A program made the translations under genes and the position numbers. DNA of 64,000 nt, taken from NCBI RefSeq assembly GCF_014650575.1, contig NZ_BMVF01000004.1, positions 248,001-312,000 on the forward strand, given 5' to 3'. How positions within the stretch are numbered: the first letter of the stretch is position 1; each line of letters opens with the position of its first letter. The stretch is from Streptomyces naganishii JCM 4654 (lineage in GTDB: Bacteria; Actinomycetota; Actinomycetes; Streptomycetales; Streptomycetaceae). The notes below the pieces were generated by a model. It was not told where the DNA came from. It ran no database searches and saw only the letters and a list, made by a program, of their open reading frames with translations. Positions 34,306 through 42,432 of this stretch are shown one piece after another.

Positions 34306-34387
34306 ATCGGGTGCATAAACACGATCTACCCCGGGGCGGCCGGACCGAACACCCCGGCCCGGCACGGCGGGCCGCGCCGGCACCGCG

Positions 34388-34448
34388 GACCGTGCCGGGC
34401 CGGGCCGGTGGACCGTGCCAGGCCGGTACACCGTGCCGGGCCGGTGAC
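34388..34448. repeat. Short tandem repeats (18-23 bases)
   Basis: Three units beginning ACCGTGCC[G/A]GGCCGG at 34389, 34412 and 34430 lie in the intergenic region between the TRIC gene and the AI-2E-type transporter gene. They are GC-rich and noncoding, similar in style to the 1.3-1.6 kb tract. No function is evident. Confidence 0.55.
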
Positions 34449-34566
34449 GGCCGCCGGTGGACACCCTGCCGGCGGAATCACCGGCGGCAGTCGGCCCCGC
34501 GCTCTGGCGGGGCGGGCCGGACGGGCAGAGAATCGAGCACGGGTTCACGCTGGATGAGGAAGCCGG

Positions 34567-35712
34567 ATGACTTCGATGCCGCCACCCGCCGACGACGGCG
34601 ATCCCCCGGGCGGCGGCCTGCCCGCGCCCGACCCGGAGGAGGGCCGGGCGCCGCGGGGGGCCGACGCGCACGCCCGCCGCGGGCCGGGAGGGCGCGGCGG
34701 GGGCTGGTTCGGCGTCGGCTTCTGGCTCGGGCTCGGCGCCACGGTGGGCTGGATGCTGGTGCAGACCGTGCTCCAGCTCAGCCAGCTGCTGACGCTCGTC
34801 CTCCTGTCGCTGTTCGTCGCCATCGGCCTGGAGCCGGTGGTGGCCTGGCTGACCCGGCACCGGCTGCGGCGTGGCTGGGCCGTGGCCGCGGTCGTCCTGG
34901 CGACCCTGCTGCTGCTCGCCGGGTTCGTCGCGCTCATCGAGCCCCCGGTCGCCAAGGAGGTGGACGCCCTGATCAAGGCGGTCCCCGGCTGGCTCCAGCA
35001 GCTGCACGACCGCCATTCCGCGCTGGGCAGGCTGGAGGACCGCTACCACGTGGTGGCCAAGGTCAAACAGGCGGTCGCGTCCAGGGGCACGGGGATCGTG
35101 GGCGGGCTGCTCGGCGCGGGCAAGACCGTGCTGGACACGCTGACCTCGCTGATCATCGTGGTGATCGTGACGCTCTACCTGATGGCCGGGCTCCCGGTGA
35201 TCAAGAAGTTCTGCTTCCGCTTCGTCGCGGCCAGCAGGCGCGGGCGGGTCGAGGGGATCACCGACGAGATCCTCAGCAAGACCGGGCGGTATCTCCTCGG
35301 GAACATCGCCACGTCCGTGATCGCCGGTCTCGCCACGTTCGGGTGGTGCCTGGGCCTCGGCGTGCCCTACCCGGCGGCGCTCGGCATCTTCGTCGCCCTG
35401 ATGGACCTCGTGCCCATCGTGGGTTCCACCATCGCGGGCGTCGTCGTCAGCCTGGTCGCGCTGGTCGTCTCGCTGCCCGTCGCTATCGCGACCGCGGGCT
35501 TCTACATCGGCTTCCGCCTGGCGGAGGACTACCTGATCCTGCCCAAGGCGATGAGGTTCGCCGTGGACGTCCATCCGATCGTGACCGTCGTCGGCGTGCT
35601 GGCCGGCGGCGCGCTGCTGGGGATCATCGGCGCGCTGGTGGCCATTCCCGTGGCGGTGGCGATCGGCATCGTCCTCGACGAGTACGTGTTCACCCGCACC
35701 GACGCGTCGTGA
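34567..35712 (+). CDS. AI-2E transporter superfamily (UPF0118) membrane protein
   Basis: 381 residues. After a Pro/Gly-rich cytosolic N-terminus (about 45 residues), eight hydrophobic segments follow in the UPF0118 pattern: VLLSLFVAIGLEPVVAWL early, a large amphipathic soluble part (about 120-200) and the conserved later region VALMDLVPIVGSTIAGVV (family motif DxxPxxG). Members export autoinducer-2, Na+ or other ions; the actinobacterial subfamily is uncharacterised. Convergent with the small membrane gene at 35734. Confidence 0.87.
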   Translation: MTSMPPPADDGDPPGGGLPAPDPEEGRAPRGADAHARRGPGGRGGGWFGVGFWLGLGATVGWMLVQTVLQLSQLLTLVLLSLFVAIGLEPVVAWLTRHRLRRGWAVAAVVLATLLLLAGFVALIEPPVAKEVDALIKAVPGWLQQLHDRHSALGRLEDRYHVVAKVKQAVASRGTGIVGGLLGAGKTVLDTLTSLIIVVIVTLYLMAGLPVIKKFCFRFVAASRRGRVEGITDEILSKTGRYLLGNIATSVIAGLATFGWCLGLGVPYPAALGIFVALMDLVPIVGSTIAGVVVSLVALVVSLPVAIATAGFYIGFRLAEDYLILPKAMRFAVDVHPIVTVVGVLAGGALLGIIGALVAIPVAVAIGIVLDEYVFTRTDAS

Positions 35713-35733
35713 TGGAAGGCCGTCCGCCGGTTC

Positions 35734-36171
35734 TCACAGGTGCCGGCCCGCCGGCCCCCGCGCGCGGCGGTACCGCTCGCGCGCCCCGGCCGCGAGGTGG
35801 GCGCCGAGCACGGCCGGGACGAGCACGGCGGCGATCCACGCCGCACGCAGGACGAAGTCCCCGGCGGCCGTGGCCGTCCCCGAGGGCTCGGGTATGCCGA
35901 ACAGCACCATGGAGGCCAGGGCGGACAGGAGCACCGACCAGAGCACGGCGGCCACCGACCGGGTCAGCCACCCGGGGACGCGGACACCGGCACGCGTCAG
36001 CCACCGGGCGAGCCCGTGCACGGGCAGCACTCCGGCGAAGCCGGTGGCGCCGGCGAGCAGCACCGTGCCCACCAGTCCGCCCGCGTACGCGGTCACCTGC
36101 CCCAGCACACCGAGCACCACGGCGGCCGCGGCGGCTCCGGCCCAGAACGCCGTCCCGAAGTTCCCGTCCAC
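35734..36171 (-). CDS. Hypothetical membrane protein
   Basis: 145 residues with four hydrophobic segments (for example AAAAAVVLGVLGQVTAYAGG and SVAAVLWSVLLSALASMVLF) and a basic C-terminus RERYRRARGPAG. GTG at 36171 follows a GGAGGGGGAG run; a longer frame upstream overlaps the promoter of the divergent GntR-gluconokinase gene and looks noncoding. I do not recognise a family. It is separated from the fusion gene by 154 bases. Confidence 0.65.
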   Translation of the reverse strand: MDGNFGTAFWAGAAAAAVVLGVLGQVTAYAGGLVGTVLLAGATGFAGVLPVHGLARWLTRAGVRVPGWLTRSVAAVLWSVLLSALASMVLFGIPEPSGTATAAGDFVLRAAWIAAVLVPAVLGAHLAAGARERYRRARGPAGRHL

Positions 36172-36325
36172 CGCTCCCCCTCCCGGCCCCGGGGTGCAGT
36201 GTGGCCCACGAACCGGCAACCCGCCACAAACGCGCCCCGGTTGTGCGCCTCCGGGACCGTCCGCGCTTCCACCGCCGCCTTCCTGACCGCTGACCACGGC
36301 GGCGCCGTGACTTAACGTCCCTGCC

Positions 36326-37810
36326 ATGACTGGTCCCGAACCAGACCATCCGACAGGCACCGAGGACGCGTCACGGGGCTCCACCGCGAAGCTGGTGGCG
36401 TGGCTGGGCTGCCAGATCGTCGACGGCGGCAAGCCTCGCGGCCGGCACCTGACGGTGGAGGCCGTCATGCAGGAGTTCGGCACCACCCGCCCCATGGCCC
36501 GCGAGGCGCTTCAGACCCTGCACCACAAGGGCCTGGTCGATCTGCAGCCGCGGATCGGCGCCACCGTGCAGCCGCTGGAGCGGTGGGACCTGCTCGACCC
36601 CGACGTGATCACGTGGCGTCTTGAGGTGGCGCCCGACAGCCAGATGCGGTCGCTGACGGAGCTGCGCGAGGTGATCGAGCCGCGGGCGGCGAGGCTGGCC
36701 GCGCTGAGCCGGTCCGCGCAGATCTGCCACGACCTGACTAGCCACGCCCGCACCCTGTTCGCCATCAGCCAGGACCCGGCCTTCGCGCTCCCGCGTGAGG
36801 GAGCGCCGGTCCGCCAGCACTTCCGGGACGTCGACGCGGCCTTCCACCGCACCCTCCTCGCCGGCTCACGCAACGAGCTGTTCCTGCGCCTGTCCCACCC
36901 TGTCGTCATGGCGCTGAACCACCGCATCGACCGCGACTGGGCCGGCGCCCATCATGAGGCCGCGGTGCTGCCGGTGCCCGCGATCGCCGGCGCGGGTGCC
37001 GTGCAGAGCTATCCCACGCGGCCCGAACCGGTCCCCATGTGGCTCCACTTGGGGCTCGCCTACGCCGTCGACCAGGGTCTGGCCACCGCCGCGGAGGCCT
37101 TCGCGGAGGCCGTGCTCGCCGAGATCCGCAGCGGGCGGCTGGAAGACCCCTCGGTACGCGAACGGCTGCGCGCGGGGCTGGACCAGTTCAACATCAGCTC
37201 CCTGCCCACCACTTACCGGGACGGCTTCCAGGACGCCATGTCGGAGCTCGTCGACACCGCGCACGTCCCCGTGGTCGTCATGGGCGTCTGCGGCTGCGGC
37301 AAGAGCACCGTGGGCAAGCACCTGGCTCGGTCGCTCCGGGTTCCCTTCGAGGAAGGGGACCTGTTCCATCCCCGGCGCAACGTCGAGTCGATGGAGAGCG
37401 GCAAGCCCCTCGACGACCGCACCCGCGGTCCGTGGCTGAGCGCCGTCGCACGCCGGCTGGAGGCGGCGGGCTCGGAGGACGGGCTGGTGATCACCTGCTC
37501 CGCGCTGCGCCGCATCTACCGCGAGGTGCTGCGCGCGGCCCGCCCCGACACGTTCTTCGTCCACCTGACGGTCGATCAGGACACCGCTGTGACACGGGTT
37601 TCGGGCAGGCAGTGGCACTTCATGCCCGCCTCCCTGGTGTCCTCGCAGTTCGCGGACCTCGAGCCGCTGGAAGAGGACGAGAACGGCATGACCGTCGACG
37701 CGAACGCGCCGGTCGAGCGGATCGTCGCCGAGATACAGACCGGACTGGCCGGCCGCTCCCGGCCGGACGAGAGGACGAAAGGCCCGGCGGCGCCGCTCAG
37801 TGGACGGTGA
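36326..37810 (+). CDS. GntR regulator fused to gluconokinase
   Basis: One 494-residue protein joins a DNA-binding regulator to an enzyme. Residues 20-85 are a GntR winged helix (VEAVMQEFGTTRPMAREALQ), about 100-285 an FCD-like effector domain (LREVIEPRAARLAALS, HFRDVDAAFHRTLLAGS), and 313-480 a complete gluconate kinase. The kinase part has the Walker A GVCGCGKST (320-328), the substrate block EEGDLFHPRRNVESMESG, PLDDRTRGPWL, and GRQWHFMPASLVSSQF. Gluconokinase phosphorylates gluconate to 6-phosphogluconate. The ATG has no ribosome site; a promoter CTGACC-N17-TAACGT (36290-36318) predicts a leaderless mRNA. The 14-base overlap with the convergent plsC-like gene is tail to tail. A separate gluconokinase lies at 62850. 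Confidence 0.9.
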   Translation: MTGPEPDHPTGTEDASRGSTAKLVAWLGCQIVDGGKPRGRHLTVEAVMQEFGTTRPMAREALQTLHHKGLVDLQPRIGATVQPLERWDLLDPDVITWRLEVAPDSQMRSLTELREVIEPRAARLAALSRSAQICHDLTSHARTLFAISQDPAFALPREGAPVRQHFRDVDAAFHRTLLAGSRNELFLRLSHPVVMALNHRIDRDWAGAHHEAAVLPVPAIAGAGAVQSYPTRPEPVPMWLHLGLAYAVDQGLATAAEAFAEAVLAEIRSGRLEDPSVRERLRAGLDQFNISSLPTTYRDGFQDAMSELVDTAHVPVVVMGVCGCGKSTVGKHLARSLRVPFEEGDLFHPRRNVESMESGKPLDDRTRGPWLSAVARRLEAAGSEDGLVITCSALRRIYREVLRAARPDTFFVHLTVDQDTAVTRVSGRQWHFMPASLVSSQFADLEPLEEDENGMTVDANAPVERIVAEIQTGLAGRSRPDERTKGPAAPLSGR

Positions 37811-38840
37811 TCCAGTGGTCGACCCGTTGCCACTGGGCGAGCAGCCACTGTTCGCGGGCCTCGTCGCCGTCGGGCACCTCGGCGGCCGGGACGCGCCACC
37901 AGTGCGCGCGGACCGGCTCGCCGAGCGGGATGCCGGCCCAGGCCGAGCGCACCGAGCGGATGCCGTCGAGCCCGGTGTGCGCGACGAAGACCACGTCGGC
38001 GTCCGGCGCCGCCGCCAGCGCGGCGAGCGTGCCGGACGGGCGCGGCGGCAGGACGTTGCGCAGCCTGGCGGCCCGCACGGCGGTACGCCTCCTGCCGTGC
38101 CGCCACAGCGACGCCAGGGCCCTGCGCCGCCGCCGCTCGGTGTAGTTGCCTCCCTCGGGGAAGAGCACGAGCGCGTCCGCGCCGGTCAGCCCGGCCGCCA
38201 GCCGGCCCACGGCCCGGGCCGGGCTCGTGCCCCGGCGCGGGGGCAGGAAGCAGTGCGGCAGCCGTCCGACGACCACGTCCAGGCAGGGGTCGAGGCGCAG
38301 GGTGCGCTTGAGCACGGTGCAGGGCAGCAGGCCCGCCTCGGTGAGCAGCAGGTGCAGCAGCAGGAAGGAGTCGCCGGGACCGGCGTGCCGGGCCAGCACG
38401 ACGAGGGGCGGTGTACCGGTCCCGGCGCGTGGCACGGCCGGGGTCACCCTCACTCGTAGCCCGAACACCGATTCCGCCGCCCGCCGCAGCGCGCCCAGCA
38501 GCCGGGCGAGCAGTGCGTAGGTGGCCGCGGTGCGGCGGGCGGCGGCGTCGCGGGTGCCGGGCGCGTACCGCAGCCACAGGGCGCCTGCGGCGGCGAGTCC
38601 GTACAGGTCGACGGCGAGGTAGACCAACGCGAACCCGAGGATTCTGACCGGGCGTTGGCGGCCCCGGCGCAGGGCCGCGAAGGGGGCCGCGAGTACGCAG
38701 GCCACGATCAGCAGGGCGGCGGTCACGGGCACCAGGCAGAGCGCCGTGGTGGTGGTGGCGACGCGCCGTACGCCGGTCAGCAGGGCGAGGGCGGCGGTCA
38801 CGGCGGGGCCGCCGTCACCGGTCCGGGCGCCCGCGCTCAC
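37797..38840 (-). CDS. 1-acyl-glycerol-3-phosphate acyltransferase-like (PlsC family)
   Basis: 347 residues; the first 100 hold two or three hydrophobic helices, then the PlsC acyltransferase domain. The catalytic motif is VLARHAGPGDSFLL (H-x4-D) and the second block is VLFPEGGNYTERRRRRA (FPEG). Expected role: acylation of a lysophospholipid or similar at the membrane inner face. The GTG start overlaps the patatin stop (GTGA). Coupling of an acyltransferase with a phospholipase suggests phospholipid remodelling. The C-terminal 110 residues are not assigned. Confidence 0.87.
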   Translation of the reverse strand: MSAGARTGDGGPAVTAALALLTGVRRVATTTTALCLVPVTAALLIVACVLAAPFAALRRGRQRPVRILGFALVYLAVDLYGLAAAGALWLRYAPGTRDAAARRTAATYALLARLLGALRRAAESVFGLRVRVTPAVPRAGTGTPPLVVLARHAGPGDSFLLLHLLLTEAGLLPCTVLKRTLRLDPCLDVVVGRLPHCFLPPRRGTSPARAVGRLAAGLTGADALVLFPEGGNYTERRRRRALASLWRHGRRRTAVRAARLRNVLPPRPSGTLAALAAAPDADVVFVAHTGLDGIRSVRSAWAGIPLGEPVRAHWWRVPAAEVPDGDEAREQWLLAQWQRVDHWITVH

Positions 38841-39904
38841 CGCACGCCGCCACCGGGGAGTCCGCCGCCGGGGAGTCCGCCGCCGCGGGACGGCCCGTCG
38901 CCGTGCACCTCGTCGCCGTGCACCTCGCCACCGCGCGCCTCGTCACCACGCGCCTCGTCACCACGCGGCCCGTCGCCGGGCGGCTGGTCACCGTCGTGCA
39001 GGCCGTCGAGGTAGCGGCAGGACGCCGTGTACGCGCGCTCGATGCGTTCCGCGGTGCGGCCGAAGGTCTTGTAGCGCAACTGCCGCAGTGCGCCGCCCGG
39101 TTCCCCGGCCGGTGCGCCGCTGGGCAGGACGTGGACGGTCACCTCGGGCGGGAGGCCGGCCATGTCGCGGGCGAAACGGTGACGGCGGGCGATCTCGAAC
39201 GCGACCGTCGCCACCTGCCAGGGCAGCCGCGGCGGGCTGAGCGGCGACTCCACCCGACCGACCTGGAGCACGTAGATCTCGCGCGCCCCGAGGTCGACCG
39301 CACGGCCGACGGGGATGCTGTTGACCAGGCCGCCGTCGAGGAAGTGCTCCTCGCCCACCCGCACCGGCGGCAGCAGCCCGGGCACCGCGCAGGAGGCGAG
39401 GACGGCGTCGGCGAGCGGTCCCTCGGTGAACCAGTGCTCGGCGGCGCGCTCGATGCTCGACGCCACGCACTGGAACGGCACTGTGAGGTCCTCCAGCCGT
39501 CCGGCGGGCACGTGTGTCTCCAGCAGGGCGCGCAGCGGTCCGGCCGTGTGCAGGTGGGTGCCGCTGCGCACCGCGGTGCCGAGCCGCTCCAGCAGCGAGC
39601 CGGAGAAGACGCCGGCGCGGCCGAGGCCCGACCACAGGTCGGCCAGGCGTTCGATGGCAGCGGCCCTGGGGTCGGCGGCGACCATCACGCCGTTGATCGC
39701 GCCGACGGACGTGCCCACCACCAGGTCCGGGCGCAGCCCCGCCTCCAGCAGGGCCTTGAGCATGCCGACCTCGTGCGCGCCGAGCGCTCCCCCACCGCCG
39801 AGCACGAAGGCACGGACGGGACGGCCGGGCGTGCGGACGGGGCGGCCGGGTGCGGGGGCCGGGCGGCCGGCCGGGCGCTCGGGCGGGTCCTGGCCGTCGT
39901 TCAT
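38837..39904 (-). CDS. Patatin-like phospholipase
   Basis: 355 residues. The patatin domain (about 30-300) has the oxyanion motif LGGGGALGAHEVGML, the nucleophile elbow GTSVG, and the dyad Asp in FLDGGLVNSIP. It acts as an acyl hydrolase on lipids, probably cytosolic or membrane-attached. The C-terminal 55 residues are low complexity: repeats of GDEARGDEARGGEVHGDEVHGD (split here into units GDEAR, GEVH, GDEVH) then GGGLPGGGLPGGG, coded by imperfect 15-base repeats. The stop overlaps the PlsC start. It follows the small gene at 39909-40226 by four bases, so the three form an operon. Confidence 0.9.
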   Translation of the reverse strand: MNDGQDPPERPAGRPAPAPGRPVRTPGRPVRAFVLGGGGALGAHEVGMLKALLEAGLRPDLVVGTSVGAINGVMVAADPRAAAIERLADLWSGLGRAGVFSGSLLERLGTAVRSGTHLHTAGPLRALLETHVPAGRLEDLTVPFQCVASSIERAAEHWFTEGPLADAVLASCAVPGLLPPVRVGEEHFLDGGLVNSIPVGRAVDLGAREIYVLQVGRVESPLSPPRLPWQVATVAFEIARRHRFARDMAGLPPEVTVHVLPSGAPAGEPGGALRQLRYKTFGRTAERIERAYTASCRYLDGLHDGDQPPGDGPRGDEARGDEARGGEVHGDEVHGDGPSRGGGLPGGGLPGGGVR

Positions 39905-39908
39905 GCGG

Positions 39909-40226
39909 TCACGAGGCGTTGTCGATGCCGGTGACGCTGGTGGGCCCGAGCGGGGCGTCGCCCTCGCCGAAGCCCGCCTCGCGCAGCGCCGACGCGGCCG
40001 TCCGCTTGGCCTCGCGCTCGGCGGTGCGGCGGTCTCCGGCGGTGACCTCCAGGCGGATGCTGAAGGTCTTGTCGTCGTTCACGGTCAGCAGGTCGAGATC
40101 CTCCTCGCGGCCGAGCGAGGTGTGGTGGGGATCGGCCGGCCGCAGCCGCCGCGCGAGGTCGTCCCGCCTGTCGTCGTCCAGCCCGTGCAGGAACGTACCG
40201 GGGATGGTGATGACGTAGGTGCTCAC
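39909..40226 (-). CDS. Hypothetical small soluble protein
   Basis: 105 residues. GTG at 40226 with AGGAGG nine bases upstream is preferred to the longer frame. The sequence is mixed alpha/beta and charged: TYVITIPGTFLHGLDDDRRD, DDKTFSIRLEVTAGDRRTAE, REAKRTAASALREAGFGEG. I do not recognise a family. It is the first gene of the run with patatin and PlsC and is divergent from the ADP-ribosylglycohydrolase gene. Confidence 0.65.
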   Translation of the reverse strand: MSTYVITIPGTFLHGLDDDRRDDLARRLRPADPHHTSLGREEDLDLLTVNDDKTFSIRLEVTAGDRRTAEREAKRTAASALREAGFGEGDAPLGPTSVTGIDNAS

Positions 40227-40333
40227 GTGAGTGTTCCTCCTCCTGGGATCGGACGAGTCCCTTCCTCTGCGCGTGCCCCGGCTCGGGATCACCGAACCGG
40301 CCTCGCGGCCACCTCGTACGGACTCGCCCCGAC

Positions 40334-40356
40334 CAACTATCGTCTAGTTGACGATA
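40334..40356. promoter_or_regulatory. Two interleaved inverted repeats ahead of the ADP-ribosylglycohydrolase gene
   Basis: TATCGTC-TAGTT-GACGATA (40338-40356) is perfect over seven base pairs, and CAACTA-TCGTC-TAGTTG (40334-40350) over six; the two share bases. TTGACG (40348-40353) could be a -35 box, with a weak -10 CAGGCT 18 bases further. Such a compact element is probably an operator. Similar palindromes serve NrtR-type NAD repressors in some bacteria; that link is a guess. Confidence 0.5.
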
Positions 40357-40425
40357 AGCGGGGAGCCGTGACAGGCTGTCGCGCCGTCAGCATCCAGGAT
40401 CGACGCCGCAGCACCGGGAGGCCGC

Positions 40426-41457
40426 ATGGCCGGCACGCACGTACCCAACCCCCGCCTGGACGCGCGGGCCACCGACCGGGCGGCGGGCGTGCTGCTCGGC
40501 GCGGCCGCCGGGGACGCGCTCGGCGTGCCGTACGAGTTCGGGACGGCGTTGCGCGACGACCAGCGGCCCCGCATGATCGGCGGCGGCCTCGGGCCCTACG
40601 AACCCGGCGAGTACTCCGACGACACGCAGATGCAGGTCTGCGTCGCCGAGGTCGCGGCGACGGGGGCCGATCTGCGCACGCCCGAGGCCCTCGACGCCGT
40701 CGCGGCCAACTTCCGGCGCTGGCTGGCCGGGGGCGCCAGCGACGTCGGCGCCCAGACCCGTACGGTGCTCGGCGCCGCCGAGCGTGCGCCCGGGTCGCCC
40801 GGCGCCGCCCTGCTGGCGGCCGCCCGCGACTTCAGCGACGGCAACGACCGCGCGGCGGGGAACGGCTCGCTGATGCGCACCGGCGTCGTGGCCCTGGCCC
40901 ACCTCGGGGACGCCGTCGAGATGGCGGAGGCGGCGCGTGCCGTCAGCGCGCTCACCCACCCGGATCCCGACTGCGCCGACGCGTGCGTGCTGTGGTGCGC
41001 GGGCGTCCGCACCGCGGTGCTCGAGGGCACCTTCGACGGCGTACGCGCCGGCCTCGACCTGCTGCCGGCCGGGCGCCGGGCGCTGTGGGCCGGGCGGCTG
41101 GACGAGGCGGAGGCCCATCCGCCGCGCCATTTCACCCACAACGGCTGGGTCGTGCACGCCCTCCAGGCCGCCTGGTCGGCGATCACCCGCACGCCCGTCC
41201 CCGAACCGGATCCGTCCGGGGGCGGCTTCCCGGCGCAGCACCTGGAACTGGCGCTGGAAGCGGCGGTGCGCGCCGGGACGGACACCGACACCGTCGCGGC
41301 GATCGCCGGGGCCCTGCTGGGCGCACGCTGGGGCCGCTCCGCCGTCCCCGCGCACTGGCAGGAGGCCGTGCACGGCTGGCCCGGCCTCAAGGCCCCCGAC
41401 CTCGTGCGCCTCGCCGTGCGCACGGCGAGGGGCGGCCAGGACGACACCGAGGGCTAG
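40426..41457 (+). CDS. ADP-ribosylglycohydrolase family protein
   Basis: 343 residues of the DraG/ADP-ribosylglycohydrolase family, all-alpha with a dinuclear Mg site. Metal-binding motifs: YSDDTQMQV near residue 65 and DTDTVAAIAGALLGA near the C-terminus, with the N-terminal GVLLGAAAGDALGVPYEF and the middle HNGWVVHALQAAW. It removes ADP-ribose from proteins, nucleic acids or small molecules. ATG has GGGAGG upstream. A double inverted repeat about 70-90 bases upstream probably controls it. The presence of a secreted NAD glycohydrolase (TNT) about 6 kb away makes NAD chemistry a recurrent theme in the window. Confidence 0.9.
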   Translation: MAGTHVPNPRLDARATDRAAGVLLGAAAGDALGVPYEFGTALRDDQRPRMIGGGLGPYEPGEYSDDTQMQVCVAEVAATGADLRTPEALDAVAANFRRWLAGGASDVGAQTRTVLGAAERAPGSPGAALLAAARDFSDGNDRAAGNGSLMRTGVVALAHLGDAVEMAEAARAVSALTHPDPDCADACVLWCAGVRTAVLEGTFDGVRAGLDLLPAGRRALWAGRLDEAEAHPPRHFTHNGWVVHALQAAWSAITRTPVPEPDPSGGGFPAQHLELALEAAVRAGTDTDTVAAIAGALLGARWGRSAVPAHWQEAVHGWPGLKAPDLVRLAVRTARGGQDDTEG

Positions 41458-41535
41458 CCTTCGCTCGCGCGCGTGCCGCTGCCCGCCGCCTCGCCCTGCG
41501 CGGACCCGCCGCCGGTCGGCCACGGACGCGCACGA

Positions 41536-41553
41536 CCGCCCGGTCACGGGCGG
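41536..41553. terminator. Hairpin between convergent genes
   Basis: CCGCCCG (41536-41542), loop GTCA, CGGGCGG (41547-41553). It lies between the ADP-ribosylglycohydrolase stop and the 3' end of the frameshifted phosphatase-like gene. No T tract. Likely bidirectional. Confidence 0.5.
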
Positions 41554-41587
41554 GAACGTGCTCGCCGCCACCGGCGTGCCGGGCCGG

Positions 41588-42411
41588 TCAGGCCCGGTCC
41601 CGGTCCCGGATCAGCGACATGAGCTGCTGATGGGTCTCCGCATCGGCGGCCGCGACGAGCCCGCGGCCGCCCCGGCCGGGCGGCGCTCCGTCGATGCCGG
41701 TGACCACGCAGCCGGCGGCCCGGCAGAGCGCGATGCCGGCGGCGAAGTGCACGCTGTGCGACAGGTCGCCCCCGTCGGTGACGTACGCGGCCCGCCGGCC
41801 GGCGGCGACCCAGGTCAGCGCCAGCGTCGTGGACACCACGCGCGGCCGGAACCGCTCGGCGAACCCGGGGTGCGCGAGCGGGTCGACGGCCCGGAATCCG
41901 GGGGCGTTCGGGAAGGGCGGGTCCAGGTTGACGTCGACCAGCCCGGTGGTGGAGGTGGCTCCAGGCGGGTGTCGGGGCCGTCCTTCGGCCGTACCCACGC
42001 CGTCGTGCCGTCGGTGAGGAAGACCTCGCCGGCGAACGGGTCGGCGACGGCTGCCGCGCCGTCGCGCAGGGCCACGTTGACGGCCACCAGCATGTTGCCC
42101 ACGGCGTAGTTGAGCGTGCCGCACAGGGGATCCACCAGCCACTGGCGGGCCGCCTCGGCCGAGCCCTGCCGCCCGCTCTCCTCGCCCAGCACCGCGTCCC
42201 CGGGGCGGGCGGCGCGGACGATGCCGAGGATGGCCTTCTCCGCCTCCACGTCGGCGGTGGTGGCGAAGTCCCCGCCGCCCTTGTCGACACGGTCGAGGCG
42301 GCGGCCGTACAGCTCGCGCACGACGTCCGCGCCGGCCCGGGCGGCGGCTACCGCGACGGCGGTGTCGTCGAGGTCGGCGTATGAATTGATCATGCCAAGC
42401 AGACTATCCAC
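41588..42411 (-). pseudogene. Inositol monophosphatase-like gene with a frameshift
   Basis: Two overlapping frames together form one family-length protein of about 270 residues. The N-terminal frame runs from GTG 42411 or ATG 42393 and carries VLGEESGRQGSAEAARQWLV and DPLCGTLNYAVGN; after about 41960 it turns into noncoding text. The C-terminal frame (ending at 41588) continues TTGLVDVNLDPPFPNAPG, VVSTTLALTWVAAGRRAAYV and SHSVHFAAGIALCRAAG. One base is missing near 41959-41961. Two metal-site positions also differ from active enzymes: DPxDGTxN is DPLCGTLN, and the later WD pair is replaced. It lies 21 bases after pheA on the same strand. It is a decaying or repurposed IMPase/CysQ relative, or the shift is a sequencing error. 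Confidence 0.75.
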
Positions 42412-42432
42412 GGCACGCCGTTCGGCGGGGAC

